This document shows positions 57,379 through 64,000 of a DNA stretch of 64,000 nt, in pieces. A model generated the notes under the pieces. That model saw only the letters and a program-made list of their open reading frames with translations. It was not told the DNA's origin and did no database searches. Both the position numbers and the translations under genes were made by a program. Positions within the stretch are counted from its first letter, which is position 1. Each line of letters begins with the position of its first letter. Source of the DNA: Nocardioides perillae (lineage in GTDB: Bacteria > Actinomycetota > Actinomycetes > Propionibacteriales > Nocardioidaceae); contig NZ_JACCAC010000001.1 of NCBI RefSeq assembly GCF_013409425.1, positions 2,852,001 to 2,916,000 of the forward strand, written 5' to 3'.

Positions 57379-57618
57379 TCAGCGACGGTCGACGTCGACG
57401 AAGTCGACGCGCGCACCGCCACGGCCCGCGAGGGCCGAGACCACGGTGCGGAAGGCGGTGGCCGTGCGGCCCCCGCGACCGATCACCTTGCCGAGGTCGT
57501 CGGGGTGCACCCGGACCTCCAGCACGGAGCCGCGGCGCAGCTGCTTGTCGGACACCTCGACGTCGTCGGGGTGGTCGACGACCCCGCGGACGAGGTGCTC
57601 GAGCGCGTCGGCCAGCAC
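57379..57618 (-). CDS. khpA: KH-domain RNA-binding protein KhpA
   Basis: 79 aa, a single KH domain: LADALEHLVRGVVDHPDDVE then VLEVRVHPDDLGKVIGRGGR with the GxxG loop (IGRGG) and TATAFRTVVSALAG. Homologues pair with KhpB/Jag and bind many RNAs. GTG 57618 is 2 nt after rpsP, the usual rpsP-khpA-rimM-trmD order. Confidence 0.96.
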   Translation of the reverse strand: MLADALEHLVRGVVDHPDDVEVSDKQLRRGSVLEVRVHPDDLGKVIGRGGRTATAFRTVVSALAGRGGARVDFVDVDRR

Positions 57619-57620
57619 GG

Positions 57621-58166
57621 TCAGGCCTCGGCCTTGTCGGCGTCAGCGCCCTCGGGCGCCTGGCCCTCGGCCTCGACGGCCTTGGCCTCCTGGACCTCGG
57701 CCTCCTCGGTCGCACCCTCGGGGGTCTCGACGCCGGGGACGAGCTCGGCGGCCTGCTCGGCGGGGGTCTCGGCCTTCTTCTCGGCCTTCTTCTTGGTGGT
57801 GGTCGCGCCGCCCTTGGGCTCGTTCGCGGCCTCCTTCAGCGCCTCGTTGAAGATGTCGATCTTCTCGCGCTTGGCGTCCTTGACCTGCAGGGTGCCCTCG
57901 GTGCCGGGGAGGCCCTTGTGCTTCTGCCAGTCACCGGTCACCTTGAGGAGCGCCTCGACGGCCTCGGTCGGCTGGGCACCGACGCCGAGCCAGTACTGCG
58001 CCCGCTCGGAGGTGACGTCGATGAGGGACGGCTCCTCCTTGGGGTGGTACTTGCCGATCTCCTCGATCACCTTGCCGTCGCGCTTCTTGCGCGAGTCGAC
58101 GACGACGATGCGGTACTGCGGCACCCGGACCTTGCCCAGGCGCTTCAAGCGGATCTTGACGGCCAC
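57621..58166 (-). CDS. rpsP: 30S ribosomal protein S16
   Basis: Structural 30S protein. 181 aa: the normal S16 core ([60 protein letters not shown]) followed from about residue 115 by a Lys- then Ala/Glu-rich disordered tail, common in actinobacteria. First gene of rpsP-khpA-rimM-trmD. Confidence 0.97.
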   Translation of the reverse strand: MAVKIRLKRLGKVRVPQYRIVVVDSRKKRDGKVIEEIGKYHPKEEPSLIDVTSERAQYWLGVGAQPTEAVEALLKVTGDWQKHKGLPGTEGTLQVKDAKREKIDIFNEALKEAANEPKGGATTTKKKAEKKAETPAEQAAELVPGVETPEGATEEAEVQEAKAVEAEGQAPEGADADKAEA

Positions 58167-58347
58167 GTCTGTGGTGTCTCCTCGGAACTCGTGGTGGTGA
58201 GCGCGGCTGACCCGGGTGGGGACCAGGGGGCCGAGCTCGAAGGGCCTGGGGCGGGCGGCTGAGAGGGGTCCGCGCCGTCCAGGACTCAGCGCGCCATTGT
58301 GCCAGAGCGGGTGGGCCAGGCCGAATCGGCCGTGCCGGCCCGCGGGC
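58167..58347. promoter_or_regulatory. rpsP promoter and leader
   Basis: 181 bp between rpsP and the end of the amidohydrolase gene upstream on the same strand. On the minus strand an extended -10, TGG followed by CACAAT (CACAAT 58301-58296), is the best promoter candidate. The leader would then be about 120 nt. A weak inverted repeat (CCAGG ... CCTGG) lies near 58226-58252. Confidence 0.5.
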
Positions 58348-59421
58348 TCACGCCACGACCACCCCGCGCAGCACCACCCGCGACGGCTCGTGGAGCACGC
58401 CGAGGTCCGCCAGCGGGTCGCGGGGGTAGACCACCAGGTCGGCCGGCGCCCCCTCGTCCAGCAGGGCGTTCCAGCCCAGCCACGACCGGGCCCGCCACGA
58501 CGCCGCCCCGAGGGCCTCCTCGGGCGCCAGCCCCATCTCGGCGAGCGCGAGGACCTCCCCCGCCAGGTTGCCGTGGCGGGCCACGCCGCCGCCGTCGGAC
58601 CCGGCGTACACCGCGACGCCGGCCTCGTGGGCGGCCATCACCGTCTCGCGGCGGCGGGCGTGGAGGTCGGTCATGGTCGAGGCGTAGGCGGGGAACCTCG
58701 CCGCGCCGGCCTCGGCGTACTGGGGGAACTTGTCGAGCTGCATGACGGTCGGCACGAGCGCGGTGCCGCGCGTGGCCATCTCCTCCACGAGGTCGGGGGT
58801 GAGCCCGGTGCCGTGCTCGATGCAGTCGATGCCCGCCGCCACCAGCCCCGGCAGCACCTGGGAGCCGAAGCAGTGCGCGGTGACCCGCGCGCCGTGCTCG
58901 TGGGCCACCCGGATCGCCTCGGCGAAGACCTCGGGCGGGAAGGACGGCCGCAGGTCGCCCTCCTCGCGGCTGATCCAGTCGCCGACCAGCTTGACCCAGC
59001 CGTCGCCGCGCTGCGCCTCCTGGGCGACGTACGCCGGGAGGTCGCCCGGCTCGACCTCGTGCGCGTAGCCGCGGATGTAGCGCTTGGTGCGCGCGATGTG
59101 GCGTCCGGCGCGGATCAGCCGCGGCAGGTCGTCGCGACCGTGCACCCAGGAGGTGTCGGCCGCGGACCCGCAGTCACGGATGAGGAGCGCGCCGGCGTCG
59201 CGGTCGAGCACCGCCTGCCGCTCGGTCTCGGCGTCGTCGACCGCGCCGTCGTCGTCGAGGCCGAGGTGGCAGTGCGCGTCCACCAGGCCCGGGACGACCC
59301 ACCCCTCGGCGACCGTCTCGGCGCCGGCCTGCGGCTCGAGGGTGACCCGGCCGTCGACGAGGTAGAGGTCGCGGGGCTCCCCGTCGGGCAGGACGGGGCC
59401 GCGGATGCGCAGGGCGGTCAT
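58348..59421 (-). CDS. Amidohydrolase-superfamily metal-dependent hydrolase
   Basis: 357 aa. Metal-binding HxH in [16 protein letters not shown], a candidate carboxy-lysine or metal region in [13 protein letters not shown], His in [20 protein letters not shown] and [19 protein letters not shown], and the Asp in [17 protein letters not shown]. The C-terminal strand [20 protein letters not shown] is typical of imidazolonepropionase/prolidase-like members. Substrate unknown. The gene is often found near rpsP and ffh in actinobacteria. ATG 59421 lies 6 nt after TACGGT. Confidence 0.88.
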   Translation of the reverse strand: MTALRIRGPVLPDGEPRDLYLVDGRVTLEPQAGAETVAEGWVVPGLVDAHCHLGLDDDGAVDDAETERQAVLDRDAGALLIRDCGSAADTSWVHGRDDLPRLIRAGRHIARTKRYIRGYAHEVEPGDLPAYVAQEAQRGDGWVKLVGDWISREEGDLRPSFPPEVFAEAIRVAHEHGARVTAHCFGSQVLPGLVAAGIDCIEHGTGLTPDLVEEMATRGTALVPTVMQLDKFPQYAEAGAARFPAYASTMTDLHARRRETVMAAHEAGVAVYAGSDGGGVARHGNLAGEVLALAEMGLAPEEALGAASWRARSWLGWNALLDEGAPADLVVYPRDPLADLGVLHEPSRVVLRGVVVA

Positions 59422-59427
59422 GCCGGG

Positions 59428-59433
59428 ACCGTA
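59428..59433 (-). promoter_or_regulatory. -10 box for amidohydrolase (leaderless)
   Basis: TACGGT on the minus strand, 6 nt before ATG 59421. Confidence 0.55.
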
Positions 59434-59456
59434 CCGCCCTCCCCGGCCACCCCGGC

Positions 59457-59828
59457 TCAGCCGAGCTGGTCCAGCAGCCAGGAGGGACTCATCGGCTGGG
59501 CGCCGAGCTGCTCGACGCGCCCGCGCAGGACCCGGTCGGCGGTGACCACGGTGACCCGTGCCCCCCGCTCGACGGCTGCCGCGGCCTGCGCCTGCACCTC
59601 CCGGTCACCGTCGCGCGCAGCGTGGACGGTCGTGACGTGGACGTCGCGACCGGCCGGGACCCCGCCCTTCGCCGCCCCCTCGAGCACGAGGACGACCTCG
59701 TCGTGCGGCAGGTCGGCCACGAGCAGCCGCTCGTGCAGCCGGCGCGCCGCACCCGCCCGGTCCTTCCACCAGCCGTCGGGGACGCTGCCGACCACGTTGG
59801 CGGCGTCGACGACCAGGGTGCTGATCAC
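59457..59828 (-). CDS. NYN/PIN-like domain protein
   Basis: About 123 aa. Starts VISTLVVDAANVVGSVPDGW, the acidic DAAN motif of NYN-type nucleases, then HDEVVLVLEGAAKGG, TTVHAARDGDREVQAQAAAA and VTVVTADRVLRGRVEQLGAQ, with Asp residues placed as in PIN-like metal sites. Likely an RNA-cleaving or RNA-binding enzyme; no partner toxin or antitoxin gene. GTG 59828 is 7 nt after ffh, so it is in the ffh transcript. Confidence 0.75.
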   Translation of the reverse strand: MISTLVVDAANVVGSVPDGWWKDRAGAARRLHERLLVADLPHDEVVLVLEGAAKGGVPAGRDVHVTTVHAARDGDREVQAQAAAAVERGARVTVVTADRVLRGRVEQLGAQPMSPSWLLDQLG

Positions 59829-59835
59829 CACGGGG

Positions 59836-61401
59836 TCACTTGAGGAACTTCGAGAAGTCCTTCGGCAGGTCGAGCGCGGCCGCGGCCTGCTCGTAGTCGA
59901 CAGGAGCCTGCTGGCCGAAGGGGTTGCCGGCCGACTTCTGCGCGGCCGCCTGCTGGGCCTCCTGGGCGGCCTTCGCGGGGTTGCCCGACCGCTTCGCGCC
60001 CTTGCCCTTCTTCTGCTGCTTCTGGGCCTTGCCACGCTTGGGGCCACCGGGCATCCCCGCACCGGGCATGCCCGGCATCCCGGGCATCCCACCGCCGCGC
60101 GCGAGCTGCGACATCATCTTGCGCGCCTCGAAGAAGCGGTCGACGAGCTGGTTGACGTCGGAGACCTGGCGCCCCGAGCCCTTCGCGATGCGGGCCCGGC
60201 GCGAGCCGTCGATGATCTTCGGGTCGGCCCGCTCGGCCGGCGTCATGGACTGGATGATCGCCTGGATCCGGTCGATCTCGCGCTCGTCGAAGTTCTCGAG
60301 CTGCTCGCGGAACTGGCCCATCCCGGGCAGCATCCCCATGATCTTCGACAGCGAGCCGAGCTTGCGGACCTGCTGCATCTGCTCGAGGAAGTCGTCGAGG
60401 GTGAAGTCGGCGCCGCCGCGGCCCGAGAGCTTCTCGGCGGTCTTCATCGCCTGCTCGGCGTCGAAGGTCTTCTCGGCCTGCTCGATGAGGGTGAGGACGT
60501 CGCCCATGTCGAGGATGCGCGAGGCCATGCGGTCAGGGTGGAAGAGGTCGAAGTCGGTCATCTTCTCGCCGTTGGAGGCGAACATGACCGGCTTGCCGGT
60601 GACCGAGGCGATCGAGAGCGCGGCGCCGCCGCGGGCGTCGCCGTCGAGCTTGGTGAGGACGACGCCGTCGTAGCCGACGCCGTCGAGGAACGCCTGCGCG
60701 GTGGTGACGGCGTCCTGGCCGATCATGGCGTCCACGACGAAGAGCACCTCGTCGGGCTGCACCGCGTCGCGGATGTCGGCGGCCTGCTGCATGAGCTCGG
60801 CGTCGACGCCGAGCCGGCCGGCGGTGTCGACGATGACCACGTCGTGCAGGCGCCGCTTGGCCTCCTCGACCGACGCGCGGGCCACGCCGACCGGGTCGCC
60901 CACGCCGTTGCCGGGCTCGGGGGCGAAGACCGGCACCCCGACGCGCTCGCCGTTGACCTGGAGCTGCTTGACCGCGTTGGGCCGCTGCAGGTCGCAGGCG
61001 ACCAGCAGCGGGGTCTTGCCCTGCTCCTTGAGCCACAGCGCGAGCTTGGCGGCCAGCGTCGTCTTGCCGGCGCCCTGCAGGCCCGCGAGCATGATGACCG
61101 TCGGCCCCTGCTTGGCGAAGCGCAGCCGACGGGTCTCGCCGCCGAGGATTGCGACGAGCTCCTCGTCGACGATCTTCACGACCTGCTGCGCGGGGTTCAG
61201 CGCCTGGCTGACCTCCTCGCTGCGCGCCCGCTCCTTGACCGCGCCGACGAACTGCTTGACGACCGGAAGCGCGACGTCGGCCTCGAGCAGCGCGATCCGG
61301 ATCTCGCGGGCCGTGGCGTCGATGTCGGCCTCGGAGAGCCGACCCTTCCCGCGGAGGTCCTTGAAGGTCGCGGCGAGGCGGTCGGAGAGGGTGGCGAACA
61401 C
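59836..61401 (-). CDS. ffh: Signal recognition particle protein Ffh
   Basis: GTPase that targets ribosomes making membrane proteins to FtsY. 521 aa. N domain, G domain with LAGLQGAGKTTLAAKLALWL, VACDLQRPNAVKQL, VDTAGRLGVD and VLTKLDGDARGGAAL, then a Met-rich M domain (IMGMLPGMGQFREQL, KGSGRQVSDVNQLVDRF) ending in a GMPGMPGMPG repeat and a basic, Gln/Ala-rich tail. GTG 61401 lies 7 nt after TAGGCT, whose TAG is also the glnD stop. Confidence 0.98.
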   Translation of the reverse strand: MFATLSDRLAATFKDLRGKGRLSEADIDATAREIRIALLEADVALPVVKQFVGAVKERARSEEVSQALNPAQQVVKIVDEELVAILGGETRRLRFAKQGPTVIMLAGLQGAGKTTLAAKLALWLKEQGKTPLLVACDLQRPNAVKQLQVNGERVGVPVFAPEPGNGVGDPVGVARASVEEAKRRLHDVVIVDTAGRLGVDAELMQQAADIRDAVQPDEVLFVVDAMIGQDAVTTAQAFLDGVGYDGVVLTKLDGDARGGAALSIASVTGKPVMFASNGEKMTDFDLFHPDRMASRILDMGDVLTLIEQAEKTFDAEQAMKTAEKLSGRGGADFTLDDFLEQMQQVRKLGSLSKIMGMLPGMGQFREQLENFDEREIDRIQAIIQSMTPAERADPKIIDGSRRARIAKGSGRQVSDVNQLVDRFFEARKMMSQLARGGGMPGMPGMPGAGMPGGPKRGKAQKQQKKGKGAKRSGNPAKAAQEAQQAAAQKSAGNPFGQQAPVDYEQAAAALDLPKDFSKFLK

Positions 61402-61408
61402 GGGAGTC

Positions 61409-61414
61409 AGCCTA
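61409..61414 (-). promoter_or_regulatory. -10 box overlapping glnD stop, for ffh (leaderless)
   Basis: TAGGCT on the minus strand; its TAG is the glnD stop codon (61414-61412). GTG 61401 follows after 7 nt. Confidence 0.55.
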
Positions 61415-63661
61415 ACGAGTCCCGGACGGCTCCTCGGACAGGGCGGCCCGCACGGCCTCGGCGATCGCGTCGGCGTCCTCCGGTGCGAGCGGCCCGCCGG
61501 CGGGCCCGGCGAGGTAGAACACGTCGACCGCCTGGGGGCCGAGGGTCACGACGTGGGCCGAGCGCACCCCGACCCCGAGGTCGGCCAGCGTCCGGCACAC
61601 CGACCACACCACCCCCGGCCGGTCGGCGGCGCGCACCTCGAGCACCGTCGAGGTCTGCGACGCCTCCGGGCGCACCTGCACCGACGGCGCCAGCGCGGGG
61701 TCGCCGCTCGGGCGGCGCAGGCGCGCCGCGGGGTCGACCCGCCCCTCGGCCACCGCGAGCACCCGCTCGCGCAGCACCGCGGGCACCAACCCGTCGTCAC
61801 GCACCTCCCAGACGCTGGTGGCGACCCCGTCGTGCGACCAGGCCCGCGCCGCCAGCACCGAGCAGCGCTGCAGCGCGAGCGCGGCCGCGGCGTCGGCCAG
61901 CAGCCCGATCCGGTCGCCGGAGACGACGGTGACCCGGGCTCGGTCCTCGTGCGGCTCGACGCCGACCCACACCTCGCGCGGGTCGCGGACCACCTCGTCG
62001 GGCACCGCGACGTCGTCGGCGACCGCGACCGGGGTGGCGACGCCGGCCGCCCGAGCCTCGAGGTGGGCGCGGGTCCGCGCGGCCAGGCGGCGCACGAGGC
62101 CGGCCCGCCAGCTCGACCAGGCCGGGGCGGAAGCCGCGCGGGCGTCGGCCTCGGTCAGCGCGAGGAGCAGTGCGAGGGTCTCCGGATCGCCCACCCGGTC
62201 GGCGACGAGCGCGGTCGTGGCGGGGTCGTCGAGGTCGCGGGTGGTCGCGGTCTCCGCGAGCAGCAGGTGGTGGCGCACCAGCAAGGCGACCTGGTCCACG
62301 GCGGCAGGGTCGAAGCCGAGGCGGGTCGCCACGCGCCGCGCGACCGGCTCACCGACGACGCTGTGGTCGCCTACCTCCGCCTTGCCCACGTCGTGCAGCA
62401 GCGCGGCGACGAGCAGCACGTCGGGGCGGGCCACGGTGCGGATCAGGGAGGCGACCTCGACGCAGGTCTCCACGACGTGGCGGTCGACGGTGAACCGGTG
62501 GATGGGCGAGGCGTGCGGGAGCAGCCGGATGCCCTCCCACTCCGGCAGTAGCCGGGCGAGCGCCCCGGTCTCCTCGAGGGTCTCCCACACCTCGAGCAAG
62601 CCGCGCCCGGCCGCGAGCAGGCGCACCAGGAGCCGACGGGCCTCCTCCGACCAGGGCTCGGGCAGCGGGGGTGCCTCGCGGACCAGGCGGGCCGTCGTCG
62701 TCGGCGAGAGCACCACGTCGCGCTCGGCCGCCTCGGCGGCGGCCCGCAGCAGCAGCAACGGGTCGCTCGCCGGGCGGGCGCGGGCGTCGAGGACCACCTC
62801 GCCGCGCGACAGCGCGACCCCGGGGGCCACCGGCACCAGTGCGGGGCGGCGTGCGCCGCGCAGCGACGACCGGCGCTCGACCAGCTCGCTCGCCCGGCGC
62901 CAGGTCAGGCGCGACAGGTGGGTGACGCGGCGGCCGTGCTCGCGCACGTGCACCTGCGCGGCCCGGGCGTCGCGCAGGCCGAGTCCGTCGGCCAGGTCGC
63001 GCCACGCCTCGGGCCCGACCCGGTCGACCGCCCGACCCGCCTGCTGCTGCACCACGTCGCGGACGTCGAGCAGCGCCTGCCGGCTGCGCTCGAGGTCGGC
63101 GTGGGGCACGTCGACGAGCCAGGTCGCCACCAGGGCCTGCAGCACGGTGGCGTCGCGCAGGCCGCCCTCGGACTCCTTGAGGTCGGGCACCGAGGCGTGG
63201 GCCAGCTCGCCCGCCAGCTCGTGCCGCCGGCGCACCAGCGGGCGGAGCTGCGGGATCCGCTCGCGCGCCTCGCGGCGCCACTGCGCGAGCAGCGTCGTGC
63301 GCAGCCGGAGCGTGAGCCCGGGGTCTCCCGCCACGTGGCGCACGTCGAGGAGCCCGAGCACGACCCTCAGGTCGGCGCTGGCCGCGGTCACCGTCTCCCC
63401 CACCGAGCGCACGGCGTGGTCGAGGCGGTGGCCGCCGTCCCACAGCGGGTACCACACCTCTGCGGCCGACATGCCCGGGTCGACGCCGTCGTCGTGGACG
63501 AGCAGCAGGTCGAGGTCGCTGTGGGGGGCCAGCTCGCCCCGGCCGTAGCCGCCGAGCGCCACGAGGGCCACGCCCGACGCGGGACCGCCGCACCCGTCGT
63601 ACGCCGCGCGGCACGTGGCGTCGGCGGCCTCGGTGCGGGCGGTCCTCTCGGCGGCGGTCAC
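61412..63661 (-). CDS. glnD: PII uridylyltransferase / uridylyl-removing (or adenylyl-type) enzyme GlnD
   Basis: Senses glutamine and modifies PII. 749 aa, the shorter actinobacterial size. Nucleotidyltransferase motif GGYGRGELAPHSDLDLLLVH, the GlnD helical part LKESEGGLRDATVLQALVAT, an HD domain with LLHDVGKAEVGDHSVVGEPV, and two C-terminal ACT domains (VTVVSGDRIGLLADAAAALA; TVLEVRAADRPGVVWSVCRT). In actinobacteria the enzyme usually adenylylates PII. GTG 63661 has AGGAG 5 nt upstream. Downstream of glnB. Confidence 0.95.
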   Translation of the reverse strand: MTAAERTARTEAADATCRAAYDGCGGPASGVALVALGGYGRGELAPHSDLDLLLVHDDGVDPGMSAAEVWYPLWDGGHRLDHAVRSVGETVTAASADLRVVLGLLDVRHVAGDPGLTLRLRTTLLAQWRREARERIPQLRPLVRRRHELAGELAHASVPDLKESEGGLRDATVLQALVATWLVDVPHADLERSRQALLDVRDVVQQQAGRAVDRVGPEAWRDLADGLGLRDARAAQVHVREHGRRVTHLSRLTWRRASELVERRSSLRGARRPALVPVAPGVALSRGEVVLDARARPASDPLLLLRAAAEAAERDVVLSPTTTARLVREAPPLPEPWSEEARRLLVRLLAAGRGLLEVWETLEETGALARLLPEWEGIRLLPHASPIHRFTVDRHVVETCVEVASLIRTVARPDVLLVAALLHDVGKAEVGDHSVVGEPVARRVATRLGFDPAAVDQVALLVRHHLLLAETATTRDLDDPATTALVADRVGDPETLALLLALTEADARAASAPAWSSWRAGLVRRLAARTRAHLEARAAGVATPVAVADDVAVPDEVVRDPREVWVGVEPHEDRARVTVVSGDRIGLLADAAAALALQRCSVLAARAWSHDGVATSVWEVRDDGLVPAVLRERVLAVAEGRVDPAARLRRPSGDPALAPSVQVRPEASQTSTVLEVRAADRPGVVWSVCRTLADLGVGVRSAHVVTLGPQAVDVFYLAGPAGGPLAPEDADAIAEAVRAALSEEPSGTR

Positions 63662-63722
63662 GGGCGCTCCTGGCTCGGGGGCGGCAGTCGGGGTGCGTCA
63701 GGTCGGGGGTCCTGGCACGCGC

Positions 63723-63770
63723 CGGGCCGGCGCCGGGACGGGGGCGGACCCTCGTCCCGGCGCCGGCCCG
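63723..63770. terminator. Perfect 18-bp hairpin after glnB
   Basis: CGGGCCGGCGCCGGGACG (63723-63740), 12-nt loop, CGTCCCGGCGCCGGCCCG (63753-63770). It starts about 10 nt after the glnB stop on the minus strand. The strongest stem in the window; a terminator or attenuator between glnB and glnD. Confidence 0.75.
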
Positions 63771-63779
63771 GGCGTGCTG

Positions 63780-64000
<221 letters not shown>

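Overview
The window is 64 kb of very GC-rich actinobacterial chromosome. Gene order, abundant GTG starts, overlapping GTGA/ATGA gene junctions, Ala/Pro/Glu-rich tails on housekeeping proteins and many leaderless genes all suggest a high-GC actinomycete. A Nocardioidaceae-like organism (Nocardioides and relatives) is my inference from gene content and is not proven. I found no tRNA, rRNA, CRISPR, insertion sequence, integrase-type mobile element or phage gene. Almost all of the very long opposite-strand ORFs are shadows of the real genes.

Layout. 0-6.3 kb: a complete fructose PTS locus, with ptsI (EI) divergent from fruR-fruK-fruA-ptsH around a shared promoter region. 6.3-14.7 kb (minus strand): a membrane protein, ribF, truB, rbfA, infB, ylxR, nusA and rimP, the classic nusA-infB translation and ribosome-maturation block. 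14.7-18.5 kb: a Tat lipoprotein of the ferritin-like DUF4439 type, a structured 419-bp intergenic region, proS and a DoxX-like protein. 18.5-23.1 kb: a GNAT enzyme and the isoprenoid/site-2-protease block ispG-rseP-dxr. 23.1-28.1 kb: a PrpE-like acyl-CoA synthetase, divergent dimethylargininase, a RIO-type kinase with an upstream small ORF, and a LOG-like Rossmann protein. 28.2-33.4 kb: a translationally coupled moxR-DUF58-membrane-VWA-VWA-membrane operon. 33.4-39.4 kb: rlmN, a small membrane protein, cdsA, frr, pyrH, tsf and rpsB.

39.7-45.4 kb: an M23-type peptidase, xerC, a small hypothetical protein, dprA, comM-like and yraN. 45.5-50.9 kb: five TadE/TadG-like pseudopilin-type genes in two groups with no secretion machinery nearby. 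51-64 kb: DUF2469, an inserted FAD oxidoreductase plus DUF2071 pair, rnhB, lepB, rplS, a trmD-GNAT fusion, rimM, khpA, rpsP, an amidohydrolase, a NYN-type gene, ffh, glnD and the 3' end of a glnB/glnK PII gene cut by the window edge.

Most genes are conserved actinobacterial core. The most distinctive signals are regulatory: a recurrent TAnnnT (or CAGGAT) -10 box placed 6-7 nt before a start codon, twice sharing bases with the previous gene's TAG stop; a palindromic TTGACAGTCAA able to supply both divergent -35 boxes at the fructose locus; a likely CTG start for fruR; a chain of hairpins in the noncoding gap at 15.84-16.11 kb; and related GGTGCCGCCC hairpins between ribosomal and maturation genes. 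I did not find a clear, wholly new multi-gene system. The orphan TadE/TadG island and the structured gap near proS are the best candidates for something undescribed.
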